A DNA stretch of 64,000 nt, from the NCBI RefSeq assembly GCF_045291395.1, contig NZ_CP152342.1:5084001-5148000 (forward strand), given 5' to 3'. Of the stretch, positions 8,642 to 16,452 are shown in pieces. The stretch is from MR-S7 sp000400995 (GTDB taxonomy: Bacteria > Pseudomonadota > Gammaproteobacteria > Burkholderiales > Burkholderiaceae_C). The position numbers and the translations under genes are program-made. Position 1 is the first letter of the stretch, and every line of letters begins with the position of its first letter. The notes under the pieces are model-generated. The model had not been told where the DNA came from and searched no databases. It was given only the letters and a program-made list of their open reading frames with translations.

Positions 8642-9552
8642 AGCCAGACCTCCCCGTGCACGCAGGGGGCCACGTGGCCGCCCACCCACACGGTGGCGCC
8701 TTCCTGCTCCACCTGCACCAGGCCTTCCATTCCCAGGGCCACGCCCTGGCTGGCGCGGTAGGGCGCCTGGATGTGGCCTTCACCCAGCAGCCACTGCGCC
8801 AGGCTGGCGTTGAAGCTGCCGGTGATGGGGTCTTCGCGCACGGTGGCGCCGGTGCGGAAGAACACGCGCACCTCCAGGTCGGGCTGTGCTGGCGCTGTGG
8901 GCGCGGCCTGCGCGAAGGCGCGCGCCTCGCGGCTGGCGCGGCCGATCAGGGCCACGGGCGGGCGCGGGTAGAGCGCAGCCAGACCCACTTCCACCCCCAG
9001 GGCGTGCAGCGTGGCCAGATCGGGTTGCAGGGCGAGCAGGCGGTCCGGGTCGTCCAGCAGCAGGGCCCAGAAGTTGGGGCCGTTGTCGAGCTGCTGGCAG
9101 GCCCGCACGTCGCTGCGCTCCAGGCCCAGTGCGCGCAGCACGGGCGCCAGCTGCTCCTCGGTGATGGGGCGGCGCAGGCTGGGAGGGGCGGCGAAGGCCA
9201 GGGCGCCCTGCGCGTCCACGCGCAACGGCACCAGGCCCTTGGCGCATTCCTGCACCACGCGGCCGGGCTGCATCGGCTGGCCGCCCGCGGCCAGCCAGGC
9301 GTGGCAGCTGCCCAGCGTGGGGTGGCCGGCGAACGGCAGCTCGCCGCCGGGCGTGAAGATGCGCACGCGGTAGTCGGCGCCGGGCTGCGTGGGCGGCAGC
9401 AGGAAGGTGGTCTCCGACAGGTTGGTCCAGCGCGCGAAGCGCTGCATCTCGGCGTCGGCGAGGCCCTCCCCGTCCAGCACCACGGCGAGCGGGTTGCCGA
9501 GGTAGGGCGTGGGCGAGAAGACGTCGACCTGCATGAAGGGGCGTTGTTTCAT
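8638..9552 (-). CDS. PhzF-family epimerase/isomerase
   Basis: 304 residues, the normal size for PhzF/YddE proteins (diaminopimelate-epimerase fold). Visible family features are QVDVFSPTPYLGNPLAVV at the N-terminus, NLSETTF with the catalytic glutamate (Glu47), PFAGHPTLGS, and the second-lobe GSFNASLAQWL. The start at 9552 is used because the family begins MxQxDVF; the 9627 start would add residues encoded by intergenic-type sequence. Phenazine genes are absent, so a phenazine role is not indicated. Its neighbours (aminotransferase, dehydratase, exporters) point to amino-acid-derived metabolites. Confidence 0.85.
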   Translation of the reverse strand: MKQRPFMQVDVFSPTPYLGNPLAVVLDGEGLADAEMQRFARWTNLSETTFLLPPTQPGADYRVRIFTPGGELPFAGHPTLGSCHAWLAAGGQPMQPGRVVQECAKGLVPLRVDAQGALAFAAPPSLRRPITEEQLAPVLRALGLERSDVRACQQLDNGPNFWALLLDDPDRLLALQPDLATLHALGVEVGLAALYPRPPVALIGRASREARAFAQAAPTAPAQPDLEVRVFFRTGATVREDPITGSFNASLAQWLLGEGHIQAPYRASQGVALGMEGLVQVEQEGATVWVGGHVAPCVHGEVWL

Positions 9553-9650
9553 TTCAATTTTCCAGAGCACTATGCATGACCCACCACCTGTGAAACTGGC
9601 GCGCCCCAAGCCAGGGCCGCCGTGCAAGGGCCGCCCCGCCGCACGGGCGG

Positions 9651-9713
9651 CGTCCCCCTTCCCGTAGCGCGCAGCGCGTAGAGAGAGGGGAAGCGGCGCA
9701 GCCGCTCAGGGAG
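9651..9713 (-). repeat. Compound-hairpin repeat, copy A
   Basis: Matches 30083-30149 over most of its length: CCCTTCCCGTAGCGCGCAGCG, then GGGGAAGCGGCGCAGCCGCTCAGG. This copy has lost part of the inner palindrome. The aminotransferase stop codon (9706-9708) lies within it. Confidence 0.8.
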
Positions 9714-10887
9714 TTGTTGCGCGGATAGCGGCGGCCAGCGCGGCAATGCCCGCGTCGATCTGCGCCGGGCTGGCCGTCACGAACGACAGGCGCAGCGTGC
9801 GCGTATCGGCCTCGTCGGCATAGAAGGCCGCGCCGGGCACGAAGGCCACGTTGCGCTCCACGGCTGCGGGCAGCAGGTCGATGGCGCTCATGCCCTCGGG
9901 CAGGCGCACCCACAGGAACATGCCGCCGTCGGGGCGGTTCCAGGTGACGGAGAGACCCGCCATCTCGCGCTCCAGCGCGGCCAGCATGGCGTCGCGCTGC
10001 TGCTTGTAGAGCGCGCGGATGGTGGGCACGTGGTGCTCCAGGAAGCCGCCCTTCATCACCTCGGCCACCATGCGCTGGTTGAAGCCGGGCGTGTGCAGGT
10101 CGGCGGCCTGCTTGGCCTGCAGCAGCTTGGGCAGCACCGCCTTGGGCGCGACGATGAAGCCCAGGCGCAGGCCGGGCGCCAGCACCTTGGAGAAGCTGCC
10201 CAGGTAGATGCAGCCCTCGGGGTTGCGCGCGGTGAGCGGCGCGGGCGGGGGCTGGTCGAACCAGAGTTCGCCGTAGGGGTTGTCCTCGACCAGCGGCACG
10301 CCCAGCTCGGCCGCCTTGGCCACCAGCGCGGCGCGGCGCGCGTCGCTCATGGTGCGGCCCGTGGGGTTCTGGAAGTTGGGCAGCACGTACATGAAGCGTG
10401 CCCTGTCCGCGCCCGTGCCGGCCTGGGCCGCGAAGTCCTCGACCACCACGCCCTCGTCGTCGCTCGCCACGCTCACCACGTGGGGCTCCATCGGCGTGAA
10501 GGCCTGCAGCGCGCCCAGGTAGGTGGGCGTTTCCACCAGCACGCGGCTGCCGGAATCGATGAGCACCTTGGCCACCAGGTCCAGGCCCTGCTGCGAGCCG
10601 GTGGTGATCAGCACCTGGTCGGGGTCGACCTGCCAGGGCAGGAAGTCGGCCACGGCCTGGCGCAGGGGGCCGTAGCCCTCGCTGGCCGCGTACTGCAGGG
10701 CCGAGGCGCCGTCCTGCCCCAGCACGGCGGCGCAGGCCTCGGCGAACTCGCGCACGGGGAAGGTCTTGGGCGAGGGCAGCCCGCCCGCCAGGCTGATGAT
10801 GCCGGGCTTCTCGGTCACCTTGAGGATTTCGCGGATCACCGAGGGGTTCATCTTCTCGGCGCGTGCGGCCAGGGTCCAGTTCGTCAT
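9706..10887 (-). CDS. PLP-dependent aminotransferase (2-aminoadipate/MocR-type class I)
   Basis: 393 residues, fold-type I aminotransferase of the LysN / stand-alone MocR-like group. The N-terminus MTNWTLAARAEKMNPSVIREILK and IISLAGGLPSP are typical, and the PLP lysine is in GSFSKVLAPGLRLGF (about residue 232). No DNA-binding domain. It lies 24 bp downstream of the EamA exporter gene. Members act on 2-aminoadipate, aromatic or branched-chain amino acids; the exact substrate cannot be told. Its stop codon lies inside a compound-hairpin repeat that separates it from phzF. Confidence 0.85.
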   Translation of the reverse strand: MTNWTLAARAEKMNPSVIREILKVTEKPGIISLAGGLPSPKTFPVREFAEACAAVLGQDGASALQYAASEGYGPLRQAVADFLPWQVDPDQVLITTGSQQGLDLVAKVLIDSGSRVLVETPTYLGALQAFTPMEPHVVSVASDDEGVVVEDFAAQAGTGADRARFMYVLPNFQNPTGRTMSDARRAALVAKAAELGVPLVEDNPYGELWFDQPPPAPLTARNPEGCIYLGSFSKVLAPGLRLGFIVAPKAVLPKLLQAKQAADLHTPGFNQRMVAEVMKGGFLEHHVPTIRALYKQQRDAMLAALEREMAGLSVTWNRPDGGMFLWVRLPEGMSAIDLLPAAVERNVAFVPGAAFYADEADTRTLRLSFVTASPAQIDAGIAALAAAIRATTP

Positions 10888-10911
10888 TCAGTCATCTCCA
10901 TCAACAATCCA

Positions 10912-11835
10912 CTATTTTCCGCGGGCCACGGGCATGCGCCGACCGAGGGCAACGGTGGCCAGCACCGCCAGGCCGAAGCCCACGCTCACCGCGTCCAGCG
11001 ATTCGCCGAGCAGGGGCACGGCGAACAGCATGCTCATGAAGGGCTGGGCGAGCTGCACCTGGCTCACGCGCACGGTGCCGCCCAGGGCCAGGCCCCGGTA
11101 CCAGGCGAAGAAGCCCAGCCACATCGAGAACACCGCCACGTAGGCGAACCCCACCCAGGCCGCCGCCGGCAGCGCCGTGCGCGGCCACGACAGCGCGCCC
11201 AGCGGCAGCGTGACAGGCAGCGACAGCACCAGCGCCCAGCAGATCACCGCGTCGGCGCGCATGCGCTGGGACAGCCGCGCGCCATAGCCGTAGCCCACGG
11301 CGGCGCATGCCACGGCCGCCATCAGCAGCAGGTCGGCCGGGTGCAGCGCCAGCCCGTCCTGGCCCGAGCGCAGCAGCGCGAAGACGACGACCAGCGCCGA
11401 GCCGAGCAGCGCACAGGCCCAGAACGCCGTGCTGGGCCGCTGGCGGTGCAGCAGCGCGCCCACGGCGGCGGTGGCCAGCGGCAGCAGGCCGATGATGACC
11501 GCTGCGTGCACCGCGCCCACGTGGCGCATGGCCACCGAGGTGAGCAGCGGGAAGCCGAACACCACGCCCAGCGCGGTGACCGCCAGCGGCCACCAGTCGG
11601 TGCGCGCGGGCAGCGGGGCGCGCTGCGTCAGCAGCAGCGCGGCCGACAGCAGCCCTGCCACGGCCGCGCGGCCCATGGCGATGAACAGGCCAGACATCAG
11701 CGGCGCCTCGGGCGTGCCCACGGCCAGCCGCGTCATGGGCAGCGTGAGGGCGAAGATGGCCACGCCCAGCAGGCCGAGCAGCAGGCCACGCGATTCCTGG
11801 GCGGAGGGTTCCGTCGCAGCGGCGCGGGCCGTCAT
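10912..11835 (-). CDS. EamA-family (DMT superfamily) transporter
   Basis: 307 residues with about ten hydrophobic segments in two EamA repeats, typical of inner-membrane drug/metabolite exporters. Start at 11835 overlaps the LysE-family stop by four bases (ATGA), so the two exporters are translationally coupled. Together with the aminotransferase downstream and the divergent MocR regulator it suggests export and conversion of an amino acid or amine. Substrate unknown. Confidence 0.85.
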   Translation of the reverse strand: MTARAAATEPSAQESRGLLLGLLGVAIFALTLPMTRLAVGTPEAPLMSGLFIAMGRAAVAGLLSAALLLTQRAPLPARTDWWPLAVTALGVVFGFPLLTSVAMRHVGAVHAAVIIGLLPLATAAVGALLHRQRPSTAFWACALLGSALVVVFALLRSGQDGLALHPADLLLMAAVACAAVGYGYGARLSQRMRADAVICWALVLSLPVTLPLGALSWPRTALPAAAWVGFAYVAVFSMWLGFFAWYRGLALGGTVRVSQVQLAQPFMSMLFAVPLLGESLDAVSVGFGLAVLATVALGRRMPVARGK

Positions 11836-12431
11836 GCGGCCACCATCCACACCGCCGTCGCCACCAGCACGGCGGCCATGGCGCGGTTGAACCACAGCAG
11901 CCGCCGGCCGTGCGCCAGCCAGTGGCGCAGCAGCGCGCCCATGGCGGCATAGGTGAGGTTGCTGGTGAAGGCGAAGGCCACCATCACCGGCACCACGATG
12001 GCAAGGCGCTGCAGGTGGTCCTCGCGCCCCACGATCCAGCCGGCCACGATGGTCAGCGCCAGCAGCCAGGCCTTGATGTTCACGAACTGCAGCGCCGCGC
12101 CTTCCCAGAAGCCCACGGACAGGCGGGCGGCGTCGGCCTCCGACAGGCGGGCCGAGCGCGCCAGCCGCAGCGCCAGCCACAGCAGGTAGCCGATGCCCAC
12201 GGCCTTGATCGCCCAGCGCAGCGCGGGCACGGCCATCACCACCGCGCCCAGCCCCGCCGCGCACACCAGCAGCAGCGCGCTCCAGCCCACGGGCACAGCC
12301 ACCACGAAGCGCATCGCGGCGGGCAGGCCGCGGTTGGCGGCCAGGGCCGTGGACAGCGTGGTGTTCGGGCCGGGCGTGAAGCTCATCGCGGTGGCCAGCA
12401 CCAGCAGGGCGGTGAATTCAACCAGTGGCAT
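11832..12431 (-). CDS. LysE-family amino-acid exporter
   Basis: 199 residues with about six hydrophobic segments and the family's TPGPNT motif near residue 20 (MSFTPGPNTTLS). RhtB/LysE proteins export amino acids or homoserine lactone-like compounds across the inner membrane. Start at 12431 is favoured because the family begins within a few residues of the first membrane segment; an ATG at 12479 would run into the putative operator. First gene of the operon, divergent from the MocR regulator. Confidence 0.85.
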   Translation of the reverse strand: MPLVEFTALLVLATAMSFTPGPNTTLSTALAANRGLPAAMRFVVAVPVGWSALLLVCAAGLGAVVMAVPALRWAIKAVGIGYLLWLALRLARSARLSEADAARLSVGFWEGAALQFVNIKAWLLALTIVAGWIVGREDHLQRLAIVVPVMVAFAFTSNLTYAAMGALLRHWLAHGRRLLWFNRAMAAVLVATAVWMVAA

Positions 12432-12488
12432 GGGAGCGTCGGCGGTAGGGTGGAAGCCGCACTGTAGGGTGAATGCCATTACAGAACC

Positions 12489-12522
12489 GGTACAGTTAAC
12501 CCCACACACGCACCAACTGTAC
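12489..12522. promoter_or_regulatory. Candidate MocR operator in the divergent intergenic region
   Basis: An exact inverted repeat GTACAGTT (12490-12497) and AACTGTAC (12515-12522), spacing 17, lies between the divergent LysE-family gene and the MocR regulator. The arms are 25 bp apart start to start, about two helical turns plus. MocR proteins such as GabR and PdxR bind paired sites next to their own genes, so this is the obvious candidate. A further half-site-like TTACAGAAC (12479-12487) sits just outside. Confidence 0.6.
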
Positions 12523-12544
12523 AGGCCAACCCACTGACACAGCC

Positions 12545-13984
12545 ATGCTGACCCTGACCGAACAGCTCGCCGAGCGCTTCGCCGAGCGCATCCGCACCCG
12601 CCTGCTGCCCGCCGGGGCGCGCCTGCCCTCGGTGCGCGAGTGCGCGCGCCAGCAGGGCGTGAGCCCCTACACCGTGGTGGCGGCCTACGACAAGCTGCTG
12701 GCCCAGGGGCTGGTGGAGGCGCGGCGCCAGCGCGGCTTCTATGTGCGCGACATCGTGCAAAAAACGGCTCCAGCGCAGGAGGGGCAAGCGCTGGCAGCTA
12801 TGCCTTCAGGAGCAAGGGCGGCCTCGCCGCTGGGCACCATCGGCGTGCGCCTGTCGGGTTCGCGCATCAACGCCACGGCGCTGATGCGCGGCATGTTCTA
12901 CCAGGCGTCGGACAAGCCCCAGCCCGGCTCGGGCGTGCTGCCCGTGGGCTGGCTGGAGGAGGCGCGCTTCCTGCCCGCCGCCGTGCGCAAGATCACCGCC
13001 AGCCCGGCGCTGCAGGGCGGCTCGCTGAGCTACGGCGAGCCCATGGGCGATGCCGGCCTGCGCGAGGCGCTGGCGCGGCGCATGGCCGACATCCGCATCT
13101 CCGCGCAGCCCGAGCAGATCATGACCACCGTGGGCGCCACGCACGCGCTGGACATCGTGAGCCGCACGCTGCTCAAGGCGGGCGACCCGGTGATGGTGGA
13201 GGAGCCCGGCTGGAGCGTGGAATTCGCGCGGCTGGACGCCCTGGGCATGCGCGTGTTGCCCGTGCCGCGCGGCCCCGAGGGGCCGGACCTCGCCGTGATG
13301 GCGCGCTACTGCGAGCTGCACGCGCCCAAGCTGTTCGTGAGCGTGAGCGTGCTGCACAACCCCACGGGCTACAGCCTGTCGCCGGCCAGCGCGCACCAGG
13401 TGTTGCAGCTCGCCCAGCGGCACAACTTCCACATCGTCGAGGACGACACCTACGGCCACATCGCGCCCGACCACGCCACGCGCCTGTCCACGCTCGACGG
13501 GCTGCGCCGCACCATCTACGTGAACGGTTTCGCCAAGATCCTCGCGCCCAACTGGCGCGTGGGCTACATGGCCGCGCCACCCGAGCTGGTCGAGCGCATG
13601 CTGGACACCAAGCTGCTGACCACCCTCACCACCCCCTCCATCCTGGAAAAGGCGCTGGCGCTGTGCATCGACCAGGGCCAGCTGCGCCGCCACGCCGAGC
13701 GCATCCGCCAGCGCGTGGCCCAGGCCCGCGCGCGCAGCGTGCAGCTCGCGCTGGAGGCGGGCTGCACCTTCGCGGCCGAGCCTGCCGGCATGTTCGGCTG
13801 GGTGGAGACGGGTGTGGACACCGACATGCTGGCCCACCGCATGCTGGACGAGGGCTACCTGATCGCTCCCGGCGCGCTGTTCCACGCCACGCGCCAGCCC
13901 TGCACGCTCATGCGCATCAACTTCGGCAACACGCAGGAGCCGGCGTTCTGGCGCTCCTGGCAGAAAGTGGTCAAAACGGGCTGA
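12545..13984 (+). CDS. MocR-family regulator: GntR HTH fused to aminotransferase domain
   Basis: 479 residues. Residues 1-72 form a GntR winged helix (LPSVRECARQQGVSPYTVVAAY is split across the recognition helix). Residues from about 100 form a fold-type I aminotransferase domain with the PLP lysine in NGFAKILAPNWRVG (Lys331). The linker, residues about 72-90, is encoded by a copy of the dispersed hairpin repeat (12758-12813). It presumably senses a PLP-reactive ligand and controls the divergent LysE/EamA/aminotransferase operon. The stop codon at 13982 lies in another copy of the repeat. Cytoplasmic DNA-binding protein. Confidence 0.88.
   Translation: MLTLTEQLAERFAERIRTRLLPAGARLPSVRECARQQGVSPYTVVAAYDKLLAQGLVEARRQRGFYVRDIVQKTAPAQEGQALAAMPSGARAASPLGTIGVRLSGSRINATALMRGMFYQASDKPQPGSGVLPVGWLEEARFLPAAVRKITASPALQGGSLSYGEPMGDAGLREALARRMADIRISAQPEQIMTTVGATHALDIVSRTLLKAGDPVMVEEPGWSVEFARLDALGMRVLPVPRGPEGPDLAVMARYCELHAPKLFVSVSVLHNPTGYSLSPASAHQVLQLAQRHNFHIVEDDTYGHIAPDHATRLSTLDGLRRTIYVNGFAKILAPNWRVGYMAAPPELVERMLDTKLLTTLTTPSILEKALALCIDQGQLRRHAERIRQRVAQARARSVQLALEAGCTFAAEPAGMFGWVETGVDTDMLAHRMLDEGYLIAPGALFHATRQPCTLMRINFGNTQEPAFWRSWQKVVKTG
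12758..12813 (-). repeat. Dispersed hairpin repeat, copy 4, inside the MocR coding region
   Basis: On the minus strand it carries GCTCCTGAAGGCATAGCTGC, then GCGCTTG, GCGCTGGAGCCG and a T-run. It keeps the MocR frame open and encodes the interdomain linker. Confidence 0.75.
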
Positions 13985-14030
13985 AGCGCTTGTCTGAAAA
14001 GCGCGAGCAGCTACTCTTTCCGTAGCTGCG
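13971..14030 (-). repeat. Dispersed hairpin repeat, copy 5
   Basis: TAGCTGCTCGCGCTT-6 nt-AAGCGCT on the minus strand. It overlaps the MocR stop codon and fills the convergent gap before the nitronate monooxygenase stop. Confidence 0.85.
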
Positions 14031-15465
14031 CGTTCACCTTGTCCAGGTTCTCCTCGTGCGAGCGCAGCATCTCCTGCAGCCCGGCGCGGATGCCCGCGTC
14101 CTCCACCAGCGGCAGCAGCTCGCGCAGCTTGCGCGCCACCCAGCCCTGGCCCCGGTTGAGGAAGGCCATGCGCTCGCGCAGGTCGGCCACGGCCATGGCC
14201 TTGTCGTAGAAGTCGCCGGTGCGCGCGCTGGGCGTGCCCTGCAGCGTGCGGATGGCCTGCATCAGCAGGCCGCACCAGCGCACCTCGTCGCGGTGGATGG
14301 CGTCGATCAGCGCGCGCAGCGCCTGGTCCTGCGCCTCGGCGCTGCTGCGCAGCGTGACGCGGGCGCCGGCGCGCTCGGCCTCCAGCAGTTCGTCCAGGCG
14401 TGCGATGACCGGGGCGTTGCGCTCGCGCTCGGCATCGGCGGCGTAGCAGACGGGCGAGGCCACCGCCACCGGCGCATCGTCCAGCAGCCGTGCGTGCGCG
14501 GCCGCCTCGGCCAGGATGCGGCGCACGGTGCCGGCGGCGGGCTCCACGGCCTGGACCTGGCCCACGCCCTGCCCGGCGTAGAGCGCCATGGCCTCGAAGT
14601 CGCCGGTCATGGAGCGCAGCGGCGAATCGGTGCTGAACAGGTAGATGGGCCGGCCCTCCTCGTCGCCGACCACGGTGCGTGCGCCGGTGAAAGGGTCGCC
14701 GCGTTCGCGCCGCGTCACGCTGCTGGCCAGCACGCGCGCGGCGGCGTGGGGCGGCCAGTTGATGTGGAAATCCTCCGTCAGCACCGTGTCGCCCGCCTGG
14801 GCGGCCACCAGGCGCTGCTTGTGGAAGTCGTGGGCGAAGGATTCGTGCGTGGCGATCAGGGCCGTGCCCAGCACGGCGGCCTGCGCGCCCTGGGCCAGCA
14901 CGCGCGCCACGCCGCGCCCGTCGGCCAGCCCGCCGGCTGCGGCCACGGGCACGCTCGCCACGGCGAGCACCTGGGCCAGCAGCTCGGCCAGCGGCAGGCG
15001 GCCGCGCACGTGGCCGCCCGCTTCCACGCCCTGGGCGATGAGCGCCTGCGCACCCGCCTCCTGCGCCTGCAGCGCGTCCTGCACCGTGCCCACCTGGTGC
15101 ACCACGGTGATGCCCGCCGCGCGCAGCCGCGCGATCACATCCGCGTCCACGTCCCAGAACAGGCCGACGACGGGCACGTGCAGGGCGATGCACAGGTCGA
15201 TCTGCCCTTGCAGCAGCGGCGCGGGCGTGGCGGCGGGGATCAGGTTCACGCCGAAAGGGGCATCGGTGCGCGCACGCACCTGGGCCACCTCGCGCTCGAT
15301 CAGGGCCAGCGGCTCGCGCACCATGCCCAGGAAGCCGAAGCCGCCGGCCTCGCCGACGGCGGCGACCAGCTCGGAGCGCGACACGCCGCCCATGCCCGCG
15401 AGCAGCAGCGGGTGGCGGCAGCCGAGCAGGCGGCACAGGGGCGTGGCGGGGAGGCTGTCGTGCAT
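14011..15465 (-). CDS. Nitronate monooxygenase fused to a C-terminal DUF6306-like domain
   Basis: 484 residues, about 110-130 longer than a typical nitronate monooxygenase. Residues 1 to about 365 form the FMN-binding TIM barrel (HPLLLAGMGGVSRSELVAAV, GVEAGGHVRG, AAGGLADGRGVA), which would oxidise alkyl nitronates or related compounds. From about 375 there is a separate helical domain beginning DELLEAERAGARVTL and containing DEVRWCGLL and FLNRGQGW, which I recall as DUF6306, usually a stand-alone small protein. Divergent from a LysR gene across an 80-bp gap containing a long inverted repeat. The domain name is from memory, not a search. Confidence 0.78.
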   Translation of the reverse strand: MHDSLPATPLCRLLGCRHPLLLAGMGGVSRSELVAAVGEAGGFGFLGMVREPLALIEREVAQVRARTDAPFGVNLIPAATPAPLLQGQIDLCIALHVPVVGLFWDVDADVIARLRAAGITVVHQVGTVQDALQAQEAGAQALIAQGVEAGGHVRGRLPLAELLAQVLAVASVPVAAAGGLADGRGVARVLAQGAQAAVLGTALIATHESFAHDFHKQRLVAAQAGDTVLTEDFHINWPPHAAARVLASSVTRRERGDPFTGARTVVGDEEGRPIYLFSTDSPLRSMTGDFEAMALYAGQGVGQVQAVEPAAGTVRRILAEAAAHARLLDDAPVAVASPVCYAADAERERNAPVIARLDELLEAERAGARVTLRSSAEAQDQALRALIDAIHRDEVRWCGLLMQAIRTLQGTPSARTGDFYDKAMAVADLRERMAFLNRGQGWVARKLRELLPLVEDAGIRAGLQEMLRSHEENLDKVNAQLRKE

Positions 15466-15491
15466 GGGGCCATGATGCGGCGGCGGTTCAG

Positions 15492-15526
15492 TGCAGGCAA
15501 ACGAAATATCATGGGATTTGCCTGCA
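15492..15526. promoter_or_regulatory. Candidate LysR operator
   Basis: A perfect 10-bp inverted repeat, TGCAGGCAAA (15492-15501) and TTTGCCTGCA (15517-15526), spacing 15, lies in the 80-bp divergent gap. It is centred about 45 bp before the nitronate monooxygenase start and 37 bp before the LysR start. LysR regulators usually bind such dyads between themselves and their target. Confidence 0.65.
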
Positions 15527-15545
15527 AAAGTTTTGCATTCATCGC

Positions 15546-16403
15546 ATGGACATCGACCTGGCGCGCACCTTCCTGGCCATTGCCGACTGCGGCAGCTTCG
15601 CCGCGGCGGCCGAGCGGCTGCACCTGACGCAGACGGCGGTGAGCGCGCGCGTGCGTTCGCTGGAGCAGCACCTGGGCCGGCCGCTTTTCGTGCGCAACAA
15701 GGCCGGGGCGCGGCTCACTCCCGCGGGCGAGCGCTTCGTGCGCCACGCCACGGGCCTGGTGCAGGGCTGGGAGCGCGCGCGCCAGCAGGTGGCGCTGCCG
15801 CCGGGGCGCGCGCACGGCATCGGCGTGGGGGCGGAGCCCAGCATCTGGCAGCCGCTGCTGTCCGACTGGCTGGTGTGGATGCACCACGTCTGCCCCGAGG
15901 TGGCGCTGCGCGCCGACGTGGAGCCGCGAGAGCGCCTGCTGGAGCGCGTGGAGGACGGCACGCTGGACCTCGCCGTGCTCTACAACCCGCCGCCGCGCCC
16001 GGGGCTGGTGTGCGAGCTGCTGCTGGAGGAAAAGCTGGTCATGGTGACCACCGCGCCCGACGGCGGGCTGGACCCGCGGCGCTACCTCTACGTGGACTGG
16101 GGGCCGAGCTTCGCGGCCAGCCACCAGGCGGCATTCGCGGAGCTGTCGAATGCGCCGGTGTCGGTGTCGCTCGGGCCGCTGGCGCTGGGCTACCTGCTGG
16201 GCGTGGGCGGCGCGGGCTATTTCCGAGCGGCCATCGTGGCGCCGCACATCGCGCGCGGGGCGCTGTTTTTGGTGCGCGGGGCGCCGCAGTTCTCGCACGC
16301 GGCCTGCGTGGTCTACGCGGCGGCGCATGGCGGCGAGGTGCTGGCCCGCGCGCGCGAGGGGCTGCGCATGGTGGCGGGGCAGGCAGCTGTTCAAAAAGAA
16401 TAG
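15546..16403 (+). CDS. LysR-family transcriptional regulator
   Basis: 285 residues. Residues 1-60 form the winged helix typical of LysR proteins (FAAAAERLHLTQTAVSARVR, LEQHLGRPLFVR), and residues 80-285 form the effector-binding domain. Divergent from the nitronate monooxygenase gene, which is its likely target. The last residues (AVQKE) and the TAG stop are encoded by the dispersed repeat copy that follows, so the C-terminus has been set by the repeat. The effector is unknown. Confidence 0.88.
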   Translation: MDIDLARTFLAIADCGSFAAAAERLHLTQTAVSARVRSLEQHLGRPLFVRNKAGARLTPAGERFVRHATGLVQGWERARQQVALPPGRAHGIGVGAEPSIWQPLLSDWLVWMHHVCPEVALRADVEPRERLLERVEDGTLDLAVLYNPPPRPGLVCELLLEEKLVMVTTAPDGGLDPRRYLYVDWGPSFAASHQAAFAELSNAPVSVSLGPLALGYLLGVGGAGYFRAAIVAPHIARGALFLVRGAPQFSHAACVVYAAAHGGEVLARAREGLRMVAGQAAVQKE

Positions 16404-16446
16404 CTGCTCGCGCTTTACCAGCAAGCGCTGGAGGCCGAAAAGGCTT
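16391..16446 (+). repeat. Dispersed hairpin repeat, copy 6
   Basis: ATAGCTGCTCGCGCTTTACC, then AGCAAGCGCTGGAGGCCGAAAA. It supplies the LysR stop codon (16401-16403) and fills the convergent gap to the HDOD gene. Confidence 0.9.
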
Positions 16447-16452
16447 GGGAAA

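Noticed and set aside
8638..9552. Phenazine biosynthesis
   Set aside because: PhzF-family proteins are widespread isomerases; no other phz gene is present.
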